64,000 nt of DNA from Pithys albifrons albifrons. Taxonomy: Eukaryota; Chordata; Aves; Passeriformes; Thamnophilidae. A program made the translations under genes and the position numbers. A model generated the notes under the pieces. That model did not search any database. It had not been told where the DNA came from and saw only the letters and a list, made by a program, of their open reading frames with translations. The stretch lies in contig NC_092463.1 of the NCBI RefSeq assembly GCF_047495875.1, positions 24,107,224-24,171,223 on the forward strand, given 5' to 3'. Below, piece after piece: positions 24,001 to 37,400 of this stretch; the stretch's first letter is position 1, and every line of letters starts with the position of its first letter.

Positions 24001-27000
24001 GGTCAGAGGAGGACAGGATGAGATCTGGGAGTTTGAGAGGAGGTAACAAGCCAGCTGCTTCTTGAAGAGGGTGGGGGTTTCTAGGTGAACTCTGTATTGG
24101 TATTTACTGTGAAAGTTCATCCCAATGCAGCTGCCAGTGAGTAGAAGAGACCAGCAGGCCTCTGCTGGACAGGGAAAGGGTGTGGTGGACACTGCTGGGG
24201 TTGTGGGAGAAACAGGATTTCAGTGGAGCTGCCTGCTGTGAATGGAAAGGGAAATAGGCTTGTCTTGAGCTCCAGGAGGGCAGTAGGTGAAAGTTGCTGG
24301 GAAATTAAGTGGGAGGTTTCCTGAAAAAGGATAGAGCCTTGCAAGGCTGTCGGACTATTCCTTGAAGGCTGAAAACCTGCTTAGCAGCAGGAAAAGCACT
24401 CGGAAGAGATGAATGCTCGCTTTCTTAAAGTGGTTTGTGTATGATAGAATCTAGACTCTCTTTGATGAGGGATGTTTTGTTTCCCTAAATAAGCTCATGT
24501 TTTAGATTAAGTCCCATATACTTGATTTCAGGCAAAAGCAATGCACACTCATGCATGATTTTTAAGTACTTCCAGTAGAAATAACTTCAGTCGCTGGGTG
24601 AAATGGAAACAGATACGTATATTGTAACAACAATTTGTGTCCTCAAAGGAGTTAACTTATATATTCCTTGATGTCTAAAGGTTATTTTGACTCATGCCTC
24701 TTATCCAAACATATATTTTAGCTATATGGCCAGCCCACAGCATCTAGGGTCTCTGGGACAGATTACAGGGAAGCCAAAGCAGCACAACGCTGTTCTATGG
24801 CTGTTTCGCCACCGATTTATTTTTAGTTGATTGAATAACATCCCTATCTGGATTGAGATCATGATGGTGGCTGTGCTGGTTATATCCCAGAAATGAGTTC
24901 AAATATAGCCCCTTAAAAGAAGTGGCCTTGCACTTTCCAGAAGTGGTAGATGAATAGTTTTGCATGGTTAGTAAAAACAGTGATTAGCATCATAAAGCAC
25001 ATGCAGTTTTTATAGAAGTTTCTCAGTAACTTGTAGTGGATCACCAGGTGCAAGGCAGAATGCAAAAGGATTAGAGCATAAAAGTAAGTCTACAATAGTT
25101 TTTAGGAGGAAAATTGTTTCAACTTTTTATTATCTGAAAGAAGAAAATGCAGAAATGCCATAGCAGCTGACGCAGAAACAAGTAAAAAAAAAGAGTCTAA
25201 TTATGTAATTCACACATATTCATACATATTGTTTCACAGAGACAGCAAATCAATATTGTTTTCTGCCATTTACCACAGATAAAAGATACAGTTTAGTATG
25301 GCAAGAATTGACTACTGTTAACACTCTGTGAACTTCGTCAGCTGGGAAAAAATTAGAAATTTTTTGTGAAAGGACATATTTTCCTCAGTGGTCTTTGCTG
25401 CCTCAAATTGCAGAGATACCCAAAGGTTTCCAGTGCTCCTTTGCTAACACGGGGCTGAAAGCAGAATAATTAATTAGTCTCTTCATAATTTTCAAGACAG
25501 CAGTGAAACTGCATTAGGGACATTTGGAAAAATAAATTATGTACACAAACAAAATGGTTTAAATTTTGGCAGTTGGCAAATGCCAAGTAATGTTTACTTT
25601 GGGGATACACCCATCTGCCTATGGATTAGCAGCAGTGAGAACAAATACCTGCTTCCAGTCAGTTGCCGAGCTCCCACAACGCTGAACAGAGATTAATCTA
25701 AAGTAGGTCATCGCATCATCTGGAAAGTTGTGTAACAAGTTATCAATCTCTCCTTCACCTTTGTTAAGTGTTTCAGAATGACAGGAAGCATTTAATTTTG
25801 CCAGCCTCCACTATGTGGAAATGGTAAGGCATGTCTCTGCAAGACTGTTATTTCCTAACTTGCAGCTGAAAGGATCTTAAAATGCTTTCCCTCTGCTGTA
25901 AATTACTTTGCATACTCAAGGGAGATTGCCCTATTGCATGTTTAAGTGCTTTAAAGAGCCAAAAGCTGGGGATTGTGAAGAGACTCATAGCAGCTCTGTA
26001 CTTTTTTCTTTCACAACATGCTGAAGCACCAAAGCATCTCTAAGAGGGTTTTATAATTAGATCTGAACTTGCCTGCGCAGCATTTTTGAGCATAATGCAT
26101 CCACACTACAGAAGGCTACAACAGAAACCAGGGGATAAATTTGTCATAAATGTAACTCACCTAAAAATGGACCATGACAAAATGGCCACAACTGAAAGGG
26201 ATTTTAGTCACTTACATATTCAGTCTTTGATGGTTGAATTCACAAGTTGATTTTAGAGGCTACCTTAACATGAATGAGCCACTTCCTCTGATATCTCCCC
26301 CAGAAAATAAGGCATTATTGAATGTTTTAAATGTGCTAGAAGCCTGGGACATATCATTTGCATGAGGACTGTTCTGCATGAAGAGATTTGTCATGTTGTG
26401 CATGATTCATCAGGAATTTTATGCTACAACAATAAAACATTTCATATTTTCATATTCTAGTAATCTATGTTTCTTAAAGTTTGTAAAATATTAGCTATTT
26501 CTGCCTTAAGTGCTTCAATGGAAATAATGTTTTCATTGTGCAAATATACTTTGACATACTTCAGAAAGAACTAAATATTTATTTTCTTATGGTTAAGTTT
26601 CCAAATAATTTCATTGTCCAAGTAAGGGAAGGTTTGTGAGCTGATTAGGAAAATAAAGGTGTATAGAAATGTGCATCAAGTAACTGTAAGTCCCATTTGA
26701 AAAAAATAAACTGCAGTTTAAAGTAAAGTAATTAACAGAATGCTTGAGTACAGTCAATCTTCACTTAGAAGATACATATTATGCTAAAGAATATTGTGTT
26801 TCACTAAAATTCTCACTAAAGGGCAAAGGTTTAGTGTTGTGAGGTTCTGGGGGGGGGGTTATGAGGGTTCTTTTTATTTCCTTCCAAGTGAGGTCATGCC
26901 ATCACTGTATAGTTGGGCTTAGTGCCTTTTCCTGCATACAGAGGGCTTTACTGTATTGTCTCAGTAGGAGGATGTGAAAGCACAGAACTGTTCTTTAAAA

Positions 27001-27950
27001 TGCTCTGCAGATACAGATACAGACATTGTTTGCTCCTTTAAGCCTCTTAAGATTGAGGCCTGTACCAATTCCTAGTTACTTCTTGTCATTAAAGACATGT
27101 TTTGCCCAGAGAGACAACACAATTGGTAATGTTTAAGGAATAAAAGTTGAACAATGGTGCCTTTTTTTTACTCAAACTCATAGAAATAAAAAAGCTCTTT
27201 TGCTTTCTAGCAATGTTACTATCCGTTTCTTTCTTCCTGCTTTTCCTTATATTTACAGCTGATGCCAGGAGCTGACTGCAACTGTGGTGATCGTAACCAC
27301 ACACCTGTGCAATTTTCCTCCTCCCTGTCCGCCTGTCTGAAGGCTGTTACACCACAGAGCCAGTCGCTGCTTCCCCTTGTGCCTGTTCTCCCTGGCAGTT
27401 CCGCTCCCAGGACGGGATGCTGAGAATGGAAAGGAGCCGATGGTGGCAGGGGAAGCAGCTGCCCAAAGCTGGTCAGTGGGTTACTAAATGCTACGTTCCT
27501 GGAGAGTAAAATATACCAAGAGGAAAAAACCAAAAAGTAGAGAAAAAATAATGCTCTGAGTATCTTCAAAAATAATCATAATTTTATTTGCTGTCAGAAA
27601 CACTTGGGTATTTCTGCTATTGAACAGTATTTGCAAGGTGCTGATGCAAAGAAGTGGAACATCTGATAGAACTAAATTTTCTTGGCTAGAGAAGTCAAGA
27701 CGGAAATTACTCAGAAATTAAAAACCTCATAAAATAAACACTAAGTGCCTCTCCTAGCAACGGACTTCACCTTAGGACAGCCTTGAGGAAACTCAGACTG
27801 CTTGTCTATCCTCAGTGTGCTCCTCTGCCTCAGAGCAGAGTTTGACCTTGTTCTAATTTTCCAATTAATTCATTAATATTATTTCATAATTAAATAGCCC
27901 ACTCGAAGGGACACGGTTCAGTACCTTACGGCCAGTACCGCACCCGGAGG
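21061..27950. other. AT-rich intergenic sequence, no gene recognised
   Basis: This is about 6.9 kb leading to the TMED10 promoter. It is AT-rich and nearly free of long open frames, and I see no transposon ends or RNA gene. A perfect AP-1 site TGACTCA lies at 24688-24694, and a G-run at about 26850-26858. Part of it could be conserved non-coding or FOS-enhancer DNA; I cannot judge conservation from one sequence. Confidence 0.5.
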
Positions 27951-27959
27951 AGGTCAGTC

Positions 27960-28186
27960 AGGAGGGCATCGAGCCCCCGTTCATGTGGACTCGCGTGGCG
28001 GCCCCAGCCCCGCATCCCCCGGTTCCTGTCCCTGTATCCCTCGGTTCCAGCCCCGCATTCCCCGGTTCCTGTCTCGGGATCCCCGGGCCCCGCCCCTCCC
28101 GGTTCCGGCCCCGCCCCCGCCCCGCGCTGACGCGCCGGTCACGTGCTGCGGAGGGAGCCCCGCCCGCCGCACCCAGAGCCGCCGCC
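27960..28186 (+). promoter_or_regulatory. TMED10: TMED10 CpG-island promoter
   Basis: CpG-dense DNA leads into the TMED10 start codon, and the island continues to about 28640. GC boxes (CCCCGCCCCT, CCCCGCCCCC) lie at about 28088-28122, and an E-box CACGTG at 28140-28145. There is no TATA box. A degenerate repeat of CCCCGGTTCCTGTC-like units occurs at about 28011-28080. The transcription start is probably between 28120 and 28170. Confidence 0.8.
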
Positions 28187-28429
28187 ATGCCGCTGCCGTT
28201 GCCGCTGCCGCTGCCCCTGCCCGGCCGCCCCCGCCTCGGGCAGGCCCCGCTCCTGCCGCTGCTCCTGCTGCTCTTGCTGGTGGGCCCGGTGCGGCCTATC
28301 TCCTTCCAGCTGCCGGGCAAGGCGCGGAAGTGCCTGCGGGAGGAGATCCACCGCGACACGCTGGTCACGGGCGAGTACGAGATCGGCGCTCCGCCGGGCT
28401 CCTCCACCGGACCCTCCGCCAACCTCAAG
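28187..28429 (+). CDS. TMED10: TMED10 coding exon 1 (residues 1-81)
   Basis: The ATG lies in the Kozak context GCCGCCATG. The exon encodes the signal peptide, with a tandem Pro-Leu run at residues 2-12 and a leucine-rich core, then the start of the lumenal domain ([23 protein letters not shown]). It ends in AAG, and the donor GTGCGG starts at 28430, phase 0. Confidence 0.96.
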
Positions 28430-31400
28430 GTGCGGCCGCGGCCGGCCGGGGGGCGGGGGTGGCCGTGGCGGGCGGCGCGGCCCCGCCTCCCTCGCCTCGC
28501 CGCCGTGCGGGGCGGGGAAGGACGGAGTGACGCTCCCCACGCGTGACACCGGCCACGCGCGGGCTCACGGCCCGGCCGCGCCGCCCCGCGGGGCTCGCCC
28601 GGAGCGAGGGGCCGCCAGCCCCGCCCGGCAGCTCCAGGTGCTGCGCAGCGAGGGACCAGGGCAGGACTTTGGCCTGAGCCAAATACGACGGTTCTCTCCC
28701 CAAAAACCTCGTCGCAGCGTCCCACCCGGACAGATGCCCTGTATGCGCACACGATACGGGTCACTCCGCGGCTGGCGGGACGGGCCGCTGCAATAAAGCC
28801 GTGCCCAGGCTGGCTGACACCGTGTGAGCAGGAGAGAGTTGTGGTGACGTGGCTTTCCAAGAGCTCCCTCCCCTCGTAGGGCCTGGCACAATGGGATCCT
28901 GGTACTGTGGGATGGGGGCTGAGAAGCCACATTTTGGTACGCAAAATGCCTTTTCCCGGCTTGCTCTGTCGAGGCTCGCGTGGATTTTAAGAAGGCGGGT
29001 GTTTGCTGCGGGGAAGAAAATGATCCCGAAGGATCTTTGGGGAGTACAGGGTCAGCAGAATATACGTGACTAATACACCTACATGACAAGCAGTTTTCAA
29101 AATTTGTACAACTTCACTTCAGTTCTACCCACAATCTGCCTTCCCTAGGCTTTCTGCAAAATTTCACCTAGCTGAGGAAGGTTTGTTGCTATGCAGTTAG
29201 TTCATAACAGCTTTCTGACCCCTTTTTATTCCTGTCTACATTCCCAAAGGTTTCAAAAGTAAGCGTGCAAACAGAGACAAAATGGTCTGCTCAGGAGTCT
29301 TTGAACTCAGTGTAGTAAGTATTTTAGGTCTCCTGAAACCAAGTTGCCTTTCCAGCATCTGCCTACTGATGCCTGAAGGCCTTTGGTTATTGGCAGTTGT
29401 GCTTGGTTATGGCTAGAGAAGGCTGTTTCTGGAGTCTTACTTTTTAAGAATTGTTTTTCTGCTGTTCTTCCATCATTTGTAAGAGAAAACTTGTCTGTTC
29501 ATGAGCAGAGCCAAGCAGCGTTAATGCTTTAAAATGTTGCTGGAGTATTTGCCAGATAAGACGTGTATTTCAGATGGAGTGCTGTATTCCCATCTGTCTC
29601 TTACCACTTGGTCTCTGACCAAGCCTACTCCTTCTCAGGTTGCCCACTCTTAGGTCAGCTGACTCCAAAGTCTCTTCCAGAAGTCACTTTTATGACAGAG
29701 GCCTTGTCCAGGAAGGTGGTGGTGAAGCAATGAATGCAGCATTTGGATCTTAGTCTGTCTTTGCTGATGAAGCTTGTATCCAGGTATTACTGCTCATGGA
29801 AGTTCTATTTTGTTCTAAGTGTAAAATAGTATAAAATAAAAAAGTCCTGTATTAGTTTGAAAAGCTACAAAGGAGAAATAATAATTTATGTAGTTCTTGC
29901 TTTGCTTCTTACTGTTCAGGTATGCTGTGGTCTCCCAGTATGCTGGCCTGTTATGAGTGCTGAAAGTGCCTGCTTTCTCTTTGATCTGTGTGGGAAAGGT
30001 TAGTTCAGGGCGTCATGTCTGCAGGTAGTCTCTCTGCTTCTGCACTGGATGGTCTGCTTTGGCCTCCGGGGCTGGGCCACCGAACGCAGGAGGCTGCTAG
30101 TTAATCCTGTCCGGGCTCACCTGGATTCCAGCCAGCGAGCTGAGTTTTGTGTGATACCCCAGCGCTAACAGTGGCATCTGCGGGCTCTGCCAGCTGGCTG
30201 CTGAGGGCCCTGCCATGTGCTCCTGACCCATTGTGAGGCCGGCGCTTAGAGGAACCATCAGGCTGTTTGTCAAGGGCGAACAATGCCCTGTCTGTCGGGG
30301 ATTGCGTTACCGTAAATAGCGTTAGAATAGCATGAAAAATTCCTTTCAGGTCGACTCCCCCAGCAGCGTTCTGACTGGGCTATTAGCAGCTTCTCCCGCC
30401 CGCGCACGGCCGGCTGAATGGGCAGTGTATTTGGCTGATTTGAGTAATGCTATTCGGTTCTGATGAGAGCTTGTACTGTCCAGAATCCTTTTCATGAGCT
30501 GTGAAGGACAAAAATAGATCAAGCTGTATGATATTGTCTAGATAAAGATTGGCTCTGGTGTCTACAAAGCCCTAACGGAATAGTGCTCAGAATAGTAGGG
30601 ACATCTGAGAACTGTGTTTTTCTGAGCGCTTTTCGGGATATAGAACACAGTGTGCAGAGTGCATGGTGTCATGCTGATGAGGCATCTCGGTTAACTGGGA
30701 CCCCTCCACTAAAGAGCGTGTGCCATATGGTGGCCAAAACACAGGTTTTTACGTGGTGACTGCATGGTCAGACATGGGCAGTCCTGTACTCCAGCAGGGC
30801 CCAGTGCCTCCCAGTAGTCTGGTGGCTTCCAGAAAGGAAGTGGCTGTTTTCTGGTGGCTTGTGGCAGTGGAATGGCAGCACAGCTTCCTGTGCCTGACTG
30901 CACAGACATGCTTTCATCTGCTTGCTTCTTGAAAACAGGTAGAGCTCTGAGCAGGAGCTGCAGCGCGGGAGGAGACTGTTCCTTGTTCTCTGATGCAGAC
31001 AACATATGGTGCAGGAGCAGCTATAACAAATCCATTAACGGGCAATTGTGGGATAATCTGTATGTATAGGAAGCTTGTTCCTAAAGTCTTGCCGGCTATA
31101 GTTTATACCACAAAGCGTGGGAATTTATATACTTTCTTGTTTTTCCTGCCTAATGCAGCAACTCCCATTATCCATGAGTACGTCCACACTTGTTTTAACT
31201 CCAGCAGACTGCCAGCATCAGGGGTATGCGGTAACAGAGAATTAATTAGTTGTTCTAATAAGAATAAAAAGGTGTTTCCTTAGAATAATTCTGGCTATGT
31301 AGCATGATCTTTGTACTGGGAAACAACGTAAGATAGAACAAAGTAAGAATGTCATACTTGTCTTTTCCATACCACAAATTATTTTGTGTACTTTTGTTTT

Positions 31401-34400
31401 ATATACCCTTAAAATTATTCCCAAGTTTTTTAGTCTCTTCATCCCTAAGACTTTCAAAGACCCCTCATAACTTTTGCACCTGTGCCTTTTCAAACATACT
31501 TATTGAAGGATAAAGTTGAGGGAAACTGGGAGGCATTCCAGTGGAATACACACTGTTGATTTTCATGCAGTGTTGTAACACCTACAGGTTTTTTCACCCC
31601 TCTCCAAGGTCAGAGTGTTTCAACTGGATGGAGCCTTTAATTGAGCACAGTTATTCTCAAGTTTGTGTCATGAAGTGTGTGTTTGTTTTTTATACTCTTT
31701 GTTGGAGCATTTTTGTAGACCTTCCACAGTTTTTGCCTATTCTTAGTAGTTTTACAGGCTTAGCACAAAGCAGTCATTATTCTGTCTGTGTAGTCTGAAT
31801 TGTCCTCTGAAGTGGCCACTTCTATGTATCTTGGCACCCAAACCGTGTCTACCTCAGGGCCACACTCATGATTCATTTCTAGAGGAGTAGATGTGCCCTT
31901 TTCCATTCCATCTCCTGGGGAATGAGCCATCTTTGTCCCATAAGGCTTCTCCATATCTCTGTTGCTATGGGAATTCATGGATTTTGCTTGCAAAATGAAG
32001 GCAATGAATAACTGGTTCGGCTAGAGTTCCTACATGTAGGCTGTATAGGAGGAAGAAGAATTAGTGTGGTTTTCATTTTGGGTTGGTTTGGGTTTTTTTG
32101 TTGGTTTGTTGATTGCTTTTTGGTGGTGGTTTTGTTTTGTTTTGGTTTTTAATCTAAGAGTCAATAATTACTCTAGAGTTACTCTGACTGCTCCTGGAGT
32201 GGGGATTGGAAGGGGAGGAATTGATGTAGTCACAAAGAAGGAGGGAAACTGTTGAAAAGGAGAAAGCAGCAGATCCAAAGGGGTGTCTAGGATTCCTCTT
32301 CCTGCATAGGCAGCATGAGCCCATGGCAGCCAAGTACTGTGCTTCTTACCTTCATTGTCTCTCCTACAGATAACTGACTCAGCTGGGCACATCCTGTATG
32401 CCAAAGAGGATGCCACGAAGGGCAAGTTTGCCTTCACCACTGAAGACTATGATATGTTTGAGGCCTGCTTTGAGAGCAAGCTTCCTGTGGGTAAGTGAAA
32501 GATCTGTTGCTGCCTGTAGCTTCTGATCAAGTTCATGTAGCTAATGTGGATTAGGGATACAGGTGAAGTGATCCTGAGCATGGTCCACAGAACACTGACT
32601 CATTTTCAGGAGGTTGTGAGCAGTCTCGCTGCAGAGTATCTGCTATTGGTGTTGCATTTGAAGTTAAGTAGTTCTCTGTGGTCATGTAGAGCGCTTGGGT
32701 TTCCTCTGAAAGGGGAATGGGGTGTTCCTCCCGCAGAAGTCACCACAGTTGCAGTAAGTGGCAGTACCAGGGAGCAAACCACACTTCTTTTGCCAGTTAC
32801 ATGCTTCTCCCCACCTTGCAGTCGAGGCAGGATAGAAGAGGGTGCCACAATCTCCAGGACGTCTTTCACTCCAGCTGGCCAACTTGTCCCATTTGGTAGA
32901 ATGTGATCTCTCCACAGTGTGTGCTTGGCAGCTATCCTGTAATAGGTTGACAACCATTTTCTGGGGTTTGGCTGTGTGTGTATAGGGAATGATGCCTTGA
33001 TTTGCACCCACAAGTGGTCAGTAAAGAGAAGGGGAAATGAGCAGAGCGTCAGCCTTGCATCTGTGCTGCAAGGGTGGTTGCCTAACAAGTGCCCAGGATT
33101 GTTCCCTGTGAGTGTGACGCATGTGCTGCTTTGAGTGGCTGTGCTCAACTTCAGGACAAACGCATTGAAATTGGCCAACACATGGGCTCTCATCTCATCT
33201 GCAGTGGTCTGAGTGCATGCAAGGTCATAGGGGCTACATCTTTTCATGGTTCGTGGTCACTGTCAGAGTTCTGCTCCCCAGACCCTGTTATTCTTAGGTA
33301 TTTCCTGAAAGATCCCAGAGCATTTCACAGAGCAGTCACCAACAGCACACCTTGTATCTGTTGAAAGGCAGACACTGTTTTGCTATTCTGCTCCATGTAT
33401 AAGATGCAAATACTTTGCAAGTTGAAGAGAACTTTCCAGAAAGAAAAGGCTGTATGCTTTACTGGGATTGGGAGGGATTTGGCTTGTAACACCTCTTTGT
33501 AGTATTTTACAGCTAAGATAGTGAACTCAAATGTTCAGGATTATGCTTTTATTATACTCCAAAAGCAGGATTTTCAGTGTTCCTCAACACATTGAGGCAT
33601 GCAGGCAGTAGTGAGTCATCTGGGAGTCACTCATGTTGTTTACTTTCCAACACCTGAGTATTTGAGAAGTCTCCAGACAGTGCTGCAGATCCTTTCATAA
33701 GTGGGAAAGGCTTCTTTCTTCAGTTGTGTCTAGACTCTTAGTTTGGTGCTTAGGAGCAGCAGTTTCTTGGCGAGCCCGAGCCCCTTACAACTCTTGATTG
33801 TAGCAAATATTTGTTCCCTGGCTCCCTAGTTGCAAGTTTGTTTTAAAGCTGCTTTCCATACTGACAAGGATAAAATATTTCTAAATGCAGCTTCTACCCT
33901 GATGATCTGTACGGCACTGACGTGCCAAAATCTGGAGCCTGATACCAAAGAGGTTTTTGATTTTTTCATTTTTCCATTTTTTTAAATGTTAGAAGTACTT
34001 GTAACTGTAGTAAAATGTAGATTTAGTGTGATAATATTTCTAACAGCTTGAGTTCAATGTTTATACATGTCAACCTCTGTCAGATATCAGTAGCTCAAAT
34101 TCTTTTAGTTGTTTAGTGTTGTTTTCAGGGTAGAAAGCTGAAGAATATCAGAAAAGCCTGCAGAATGAGACATAAACATGAGCCAACAGCCTTGGGTCTA
34201 AGAACACTGAAAAAGCTCCAAGGGCCCTTTGTGTGCTGAGGAAGAAGAGAATGATAAAGAGAGGGTCCCACTGACCCCTAACTCAAATCCAGAGGAGGTG
34301 TGACCAGAGGCGGGGTGGGGCTGAACCGAGAGATGTGCAAACTGCGGATTGGGTGGACAATATTATAAAAACATAGAAATCAGTGTTCGGAGTGCACGTC

Positions 34401-37400
34401 TATATGTAGTCCTGTGGGCCCTCGGCCTGATATTAAAGGACTTTCACTTTTTATCTTATCCCACACTGACTTGGCTCAGAGTCCAGCTATGCTGGGGTCT
34501 CTCACAACATCAAGCCTTTCAATTGCCCAGCTGTATCCTCTTCCGAAAGCTTTCTATTTAAGGGCCTTCAAGTTGCCAGTTTCTTTCTGGACCCAAATGT
34601 GCCACATTCCTTGCTAAAGATACAGCATGGGCAGTATCTCCAGATTTCTTGTGTCTGCTGGAAATCAAAAAAGTGTTAAAGTAAGGGAGATGGCACTGTT
34701 GAGGCTTGATCATCCGCAGGGCTTGGTTAAGGTACTTTGAAAGAAGTAACCAGGTCACAAGGAAGTGCTTTGTTTCCTCTATAAGGTCAGCATGGGAATG
34801 GGAAAACAGACCAAGTGCTGTTTAATCCCCATGTTTCTCTTTAAAGGTTAGGGTTTTTTCACACTCACCAAGTAAGTGGTCACAACTTGTAGGGCAGCAG
34901 CCAGGGAGGATGTTGGTGGAGTACTGGAAGAGAAAAACTGTTGGTAGAGGAAACTCAGAGCCGTTGGGACCTGAAGGGTCTAAGCCATTGGGATTTCTCA
35001 ATCTCTAACCACAGAAATGAGGAAGAGGAAGTGAGGAGAGCCTATTAAGGTCCACCTCAGCAGAGTGGAGGAGCTCTGAGGGTGCTTCTTGGAGCTATGA
35101 GTGCATGATGGGCATTTTACCCTCTTTGAGTGGAATGGTCCTACCTTTCTGACCAGTGTTCTGTTCCTAGCCACATTTACTCTCCTACTGTATACTAATC
35201 TCTGAGATGAACACTTGGGCCTCACTGCATTCTCCCCTTTAGGGGCTCTTGCTTTGTGTTAATCTGTAACTCTTTGCTCCTTCTGTAACTCTTCTTTTCC
35301 TAAACTTTGTAAAGAGTGTCAGGGCTCCTTTATTCTGGAATTCCTGTGGGAAATTTTTTTGATATTCAGTTCAACTATCCTGTTTGTCCACTGATTTTGC
35401 AAAGTAAGAGCTCCTCTCATCTCCCAGGAAAAAGTTCTGTGCTCTTGTGGGATGACCTTTTGAAGACCTGGGGAATGTAGGTATCAGTTTAGTTCAAGAT
35501 CTCTGAATCTTGACTGTTTTTCTCCTTGCTGCTGATTCAGCCTGCTTGGGTGAGCCCTGGCTGCAAGAAAGCAGGGAGTTACTGAGTATCTGATGAGTAC
35601 GAAAGGAGCTGCCTAGTGACTTGGGCTCAGTAAACCTGCAGAAGAGCAGCTTGACTTTTTCCTGTACATTGAATTTGTTTGTGGACTTAGGGAGTGTCCA
35701 CTTGGCAGCCTTCTGAGACAAAGTGTGAGTACTGGATGTGCTCCTGGATAGAGACTCTGAAATTCATAGTTTGAGTAAATTCAGATGTATTTTGCTGGAA
35801 GCCAGCTGAGGACAACGATATACCCCAGTATGCTGGGATTTGGGAATGCGTTGCCTACTGACATTTTCTTGGTGGGTGATGTAGTGAAGTATGATGCTCA
35901 GATCAGTTCACATGCTGCATTTTTAGCATATCTGATATGCCTGTCCTACATATGTATTTTTGCTCCTGTGAATGTTTTCAGATATGACACTTTGGAGCAG
36001 TTAAGAGAAGCTATAAGCCACAGGTGTCCCTAGCCTGGGGGCTACAGCCTTGAAAGATACCTACTGTGCTGTTGACTGCAGCCTTATGTGCTGTTTGGGC
36101 TGCTCCAGCTGGCAGTGCTTTCCCAGTTCAGCAGCCTCTTGCTGTCTCGGGGTTTGCATTAGCAGTGTGCGTCTCAGGTGTCTGAGATGGTTGATAAAGG
36201 GATTTCCTTGGTTTCTGCACATACTCCAGCATGTGAGGGTCAGTAGTCCCTGTACGTGCTGTTCCTCAGTTGGACCAGTTTATTTTCTGCTCTTTTTAAT
36301 GTAAAGTCACTTACAACCTCAGTAACCTTGATAAGTTGCTGGTTCACTTCCTGTGAGGAGGAACATGAGCTTGCCAGTTGAATATTTGTCCCTCCAGTGA
36401 CTTGTCTTGCGCTAGGCTGTCCCATAGCAGCTGGTGTTCATGTTCTAATCCTCTGCAGTTTTTACAGTGATTTACATCCTATACACACTCAGTGCTTTTA
36501 AGTTACAGCTCGTTCTCATTATCTTTGGTAGGCTTTTCTTCAGCCAGGATTTATTGTGAAGTCTGTATTTTTAGGCTGGACTGTGCTGCCTCCACAGTTA
36601 GCTGCAGACATGGAGGGAGGGAGTTGTGAGTTCTTCCTCAGTGGTGGGAAGAGCTGGTGATTTCCTGGCAGGCTGAATGTTTCGCACAAGGAATCCTTTC
36701 ATTATGCTTCCAGGAACAGGGAGGATGCCGGACCAGCTCGTGACTCTGGATATGAAGCATGGCGTTGAAGCAAAGAACTACGAGGAGGTATGTCCCCTGG
36801 CTGCCTGCACTGCAGGCTCCCCTTTCCCAGAACTCACGTGATGCCATTTGTAGATCTGGGGCTCATGATGGGAAGCTGTTTTCCCAGTGGTGATGAAAGC
36901 CTGTCTGCAGCCTACAATTGCAGTGAAGCTTTGTGTGTTACAGGAGAAAAAAAAAAAGACAAACATCAACTAGAATTAATTCTGTACTCTGGGAACTGGA
37001 GCCTAATGTGTGAATTTCTCTGCTAGGACAGCATGACCCAGCTTCTGGCCATAGACATTAGAGGCCAGAAAAAGACTGAGAGGTGAAGTTTCTCCAGCCC
37101 CAGCACCAGAGGGCATTTTAGGTTAACATCATATCCTCTTAAAGGTCAAGTTGTGACGTTGCTGTTCTTACCTTCCTAACTATAAGATGTACTGTCTCAG
37201 CAGGCCTGAAATGGCGCCTGTGTGTTTCTAAGAACTGGCAGTGTATCAGTGTAAAGGTGTTTGGCAGAGTAGCAGCTGCAGTGTAATGGGTATTTGGTTT
37301 GAAGGCGTGATATTGCAAATAGGCATAAAGCCTAAACGTTTCCATCTTAGTAGGACATGAGTTTCTTAGACTGAAGAGCCAGCTGTGTAAAACAGCAGTT

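Noticed and set aside
24688..24694. AP-1 site TGACTCA as a FOS autoregulatory enhancer
   Set aside because: A 7-bp motif is expected by chance several times in 64 kb; no clustering was seen.
27958..28944. 328-codon minus-strand open frame
   Set aside because: It covers the TMED10 CpG island in antisense, low-complexity Arg/Gly/Pro composition, no domain and no splice evidence.
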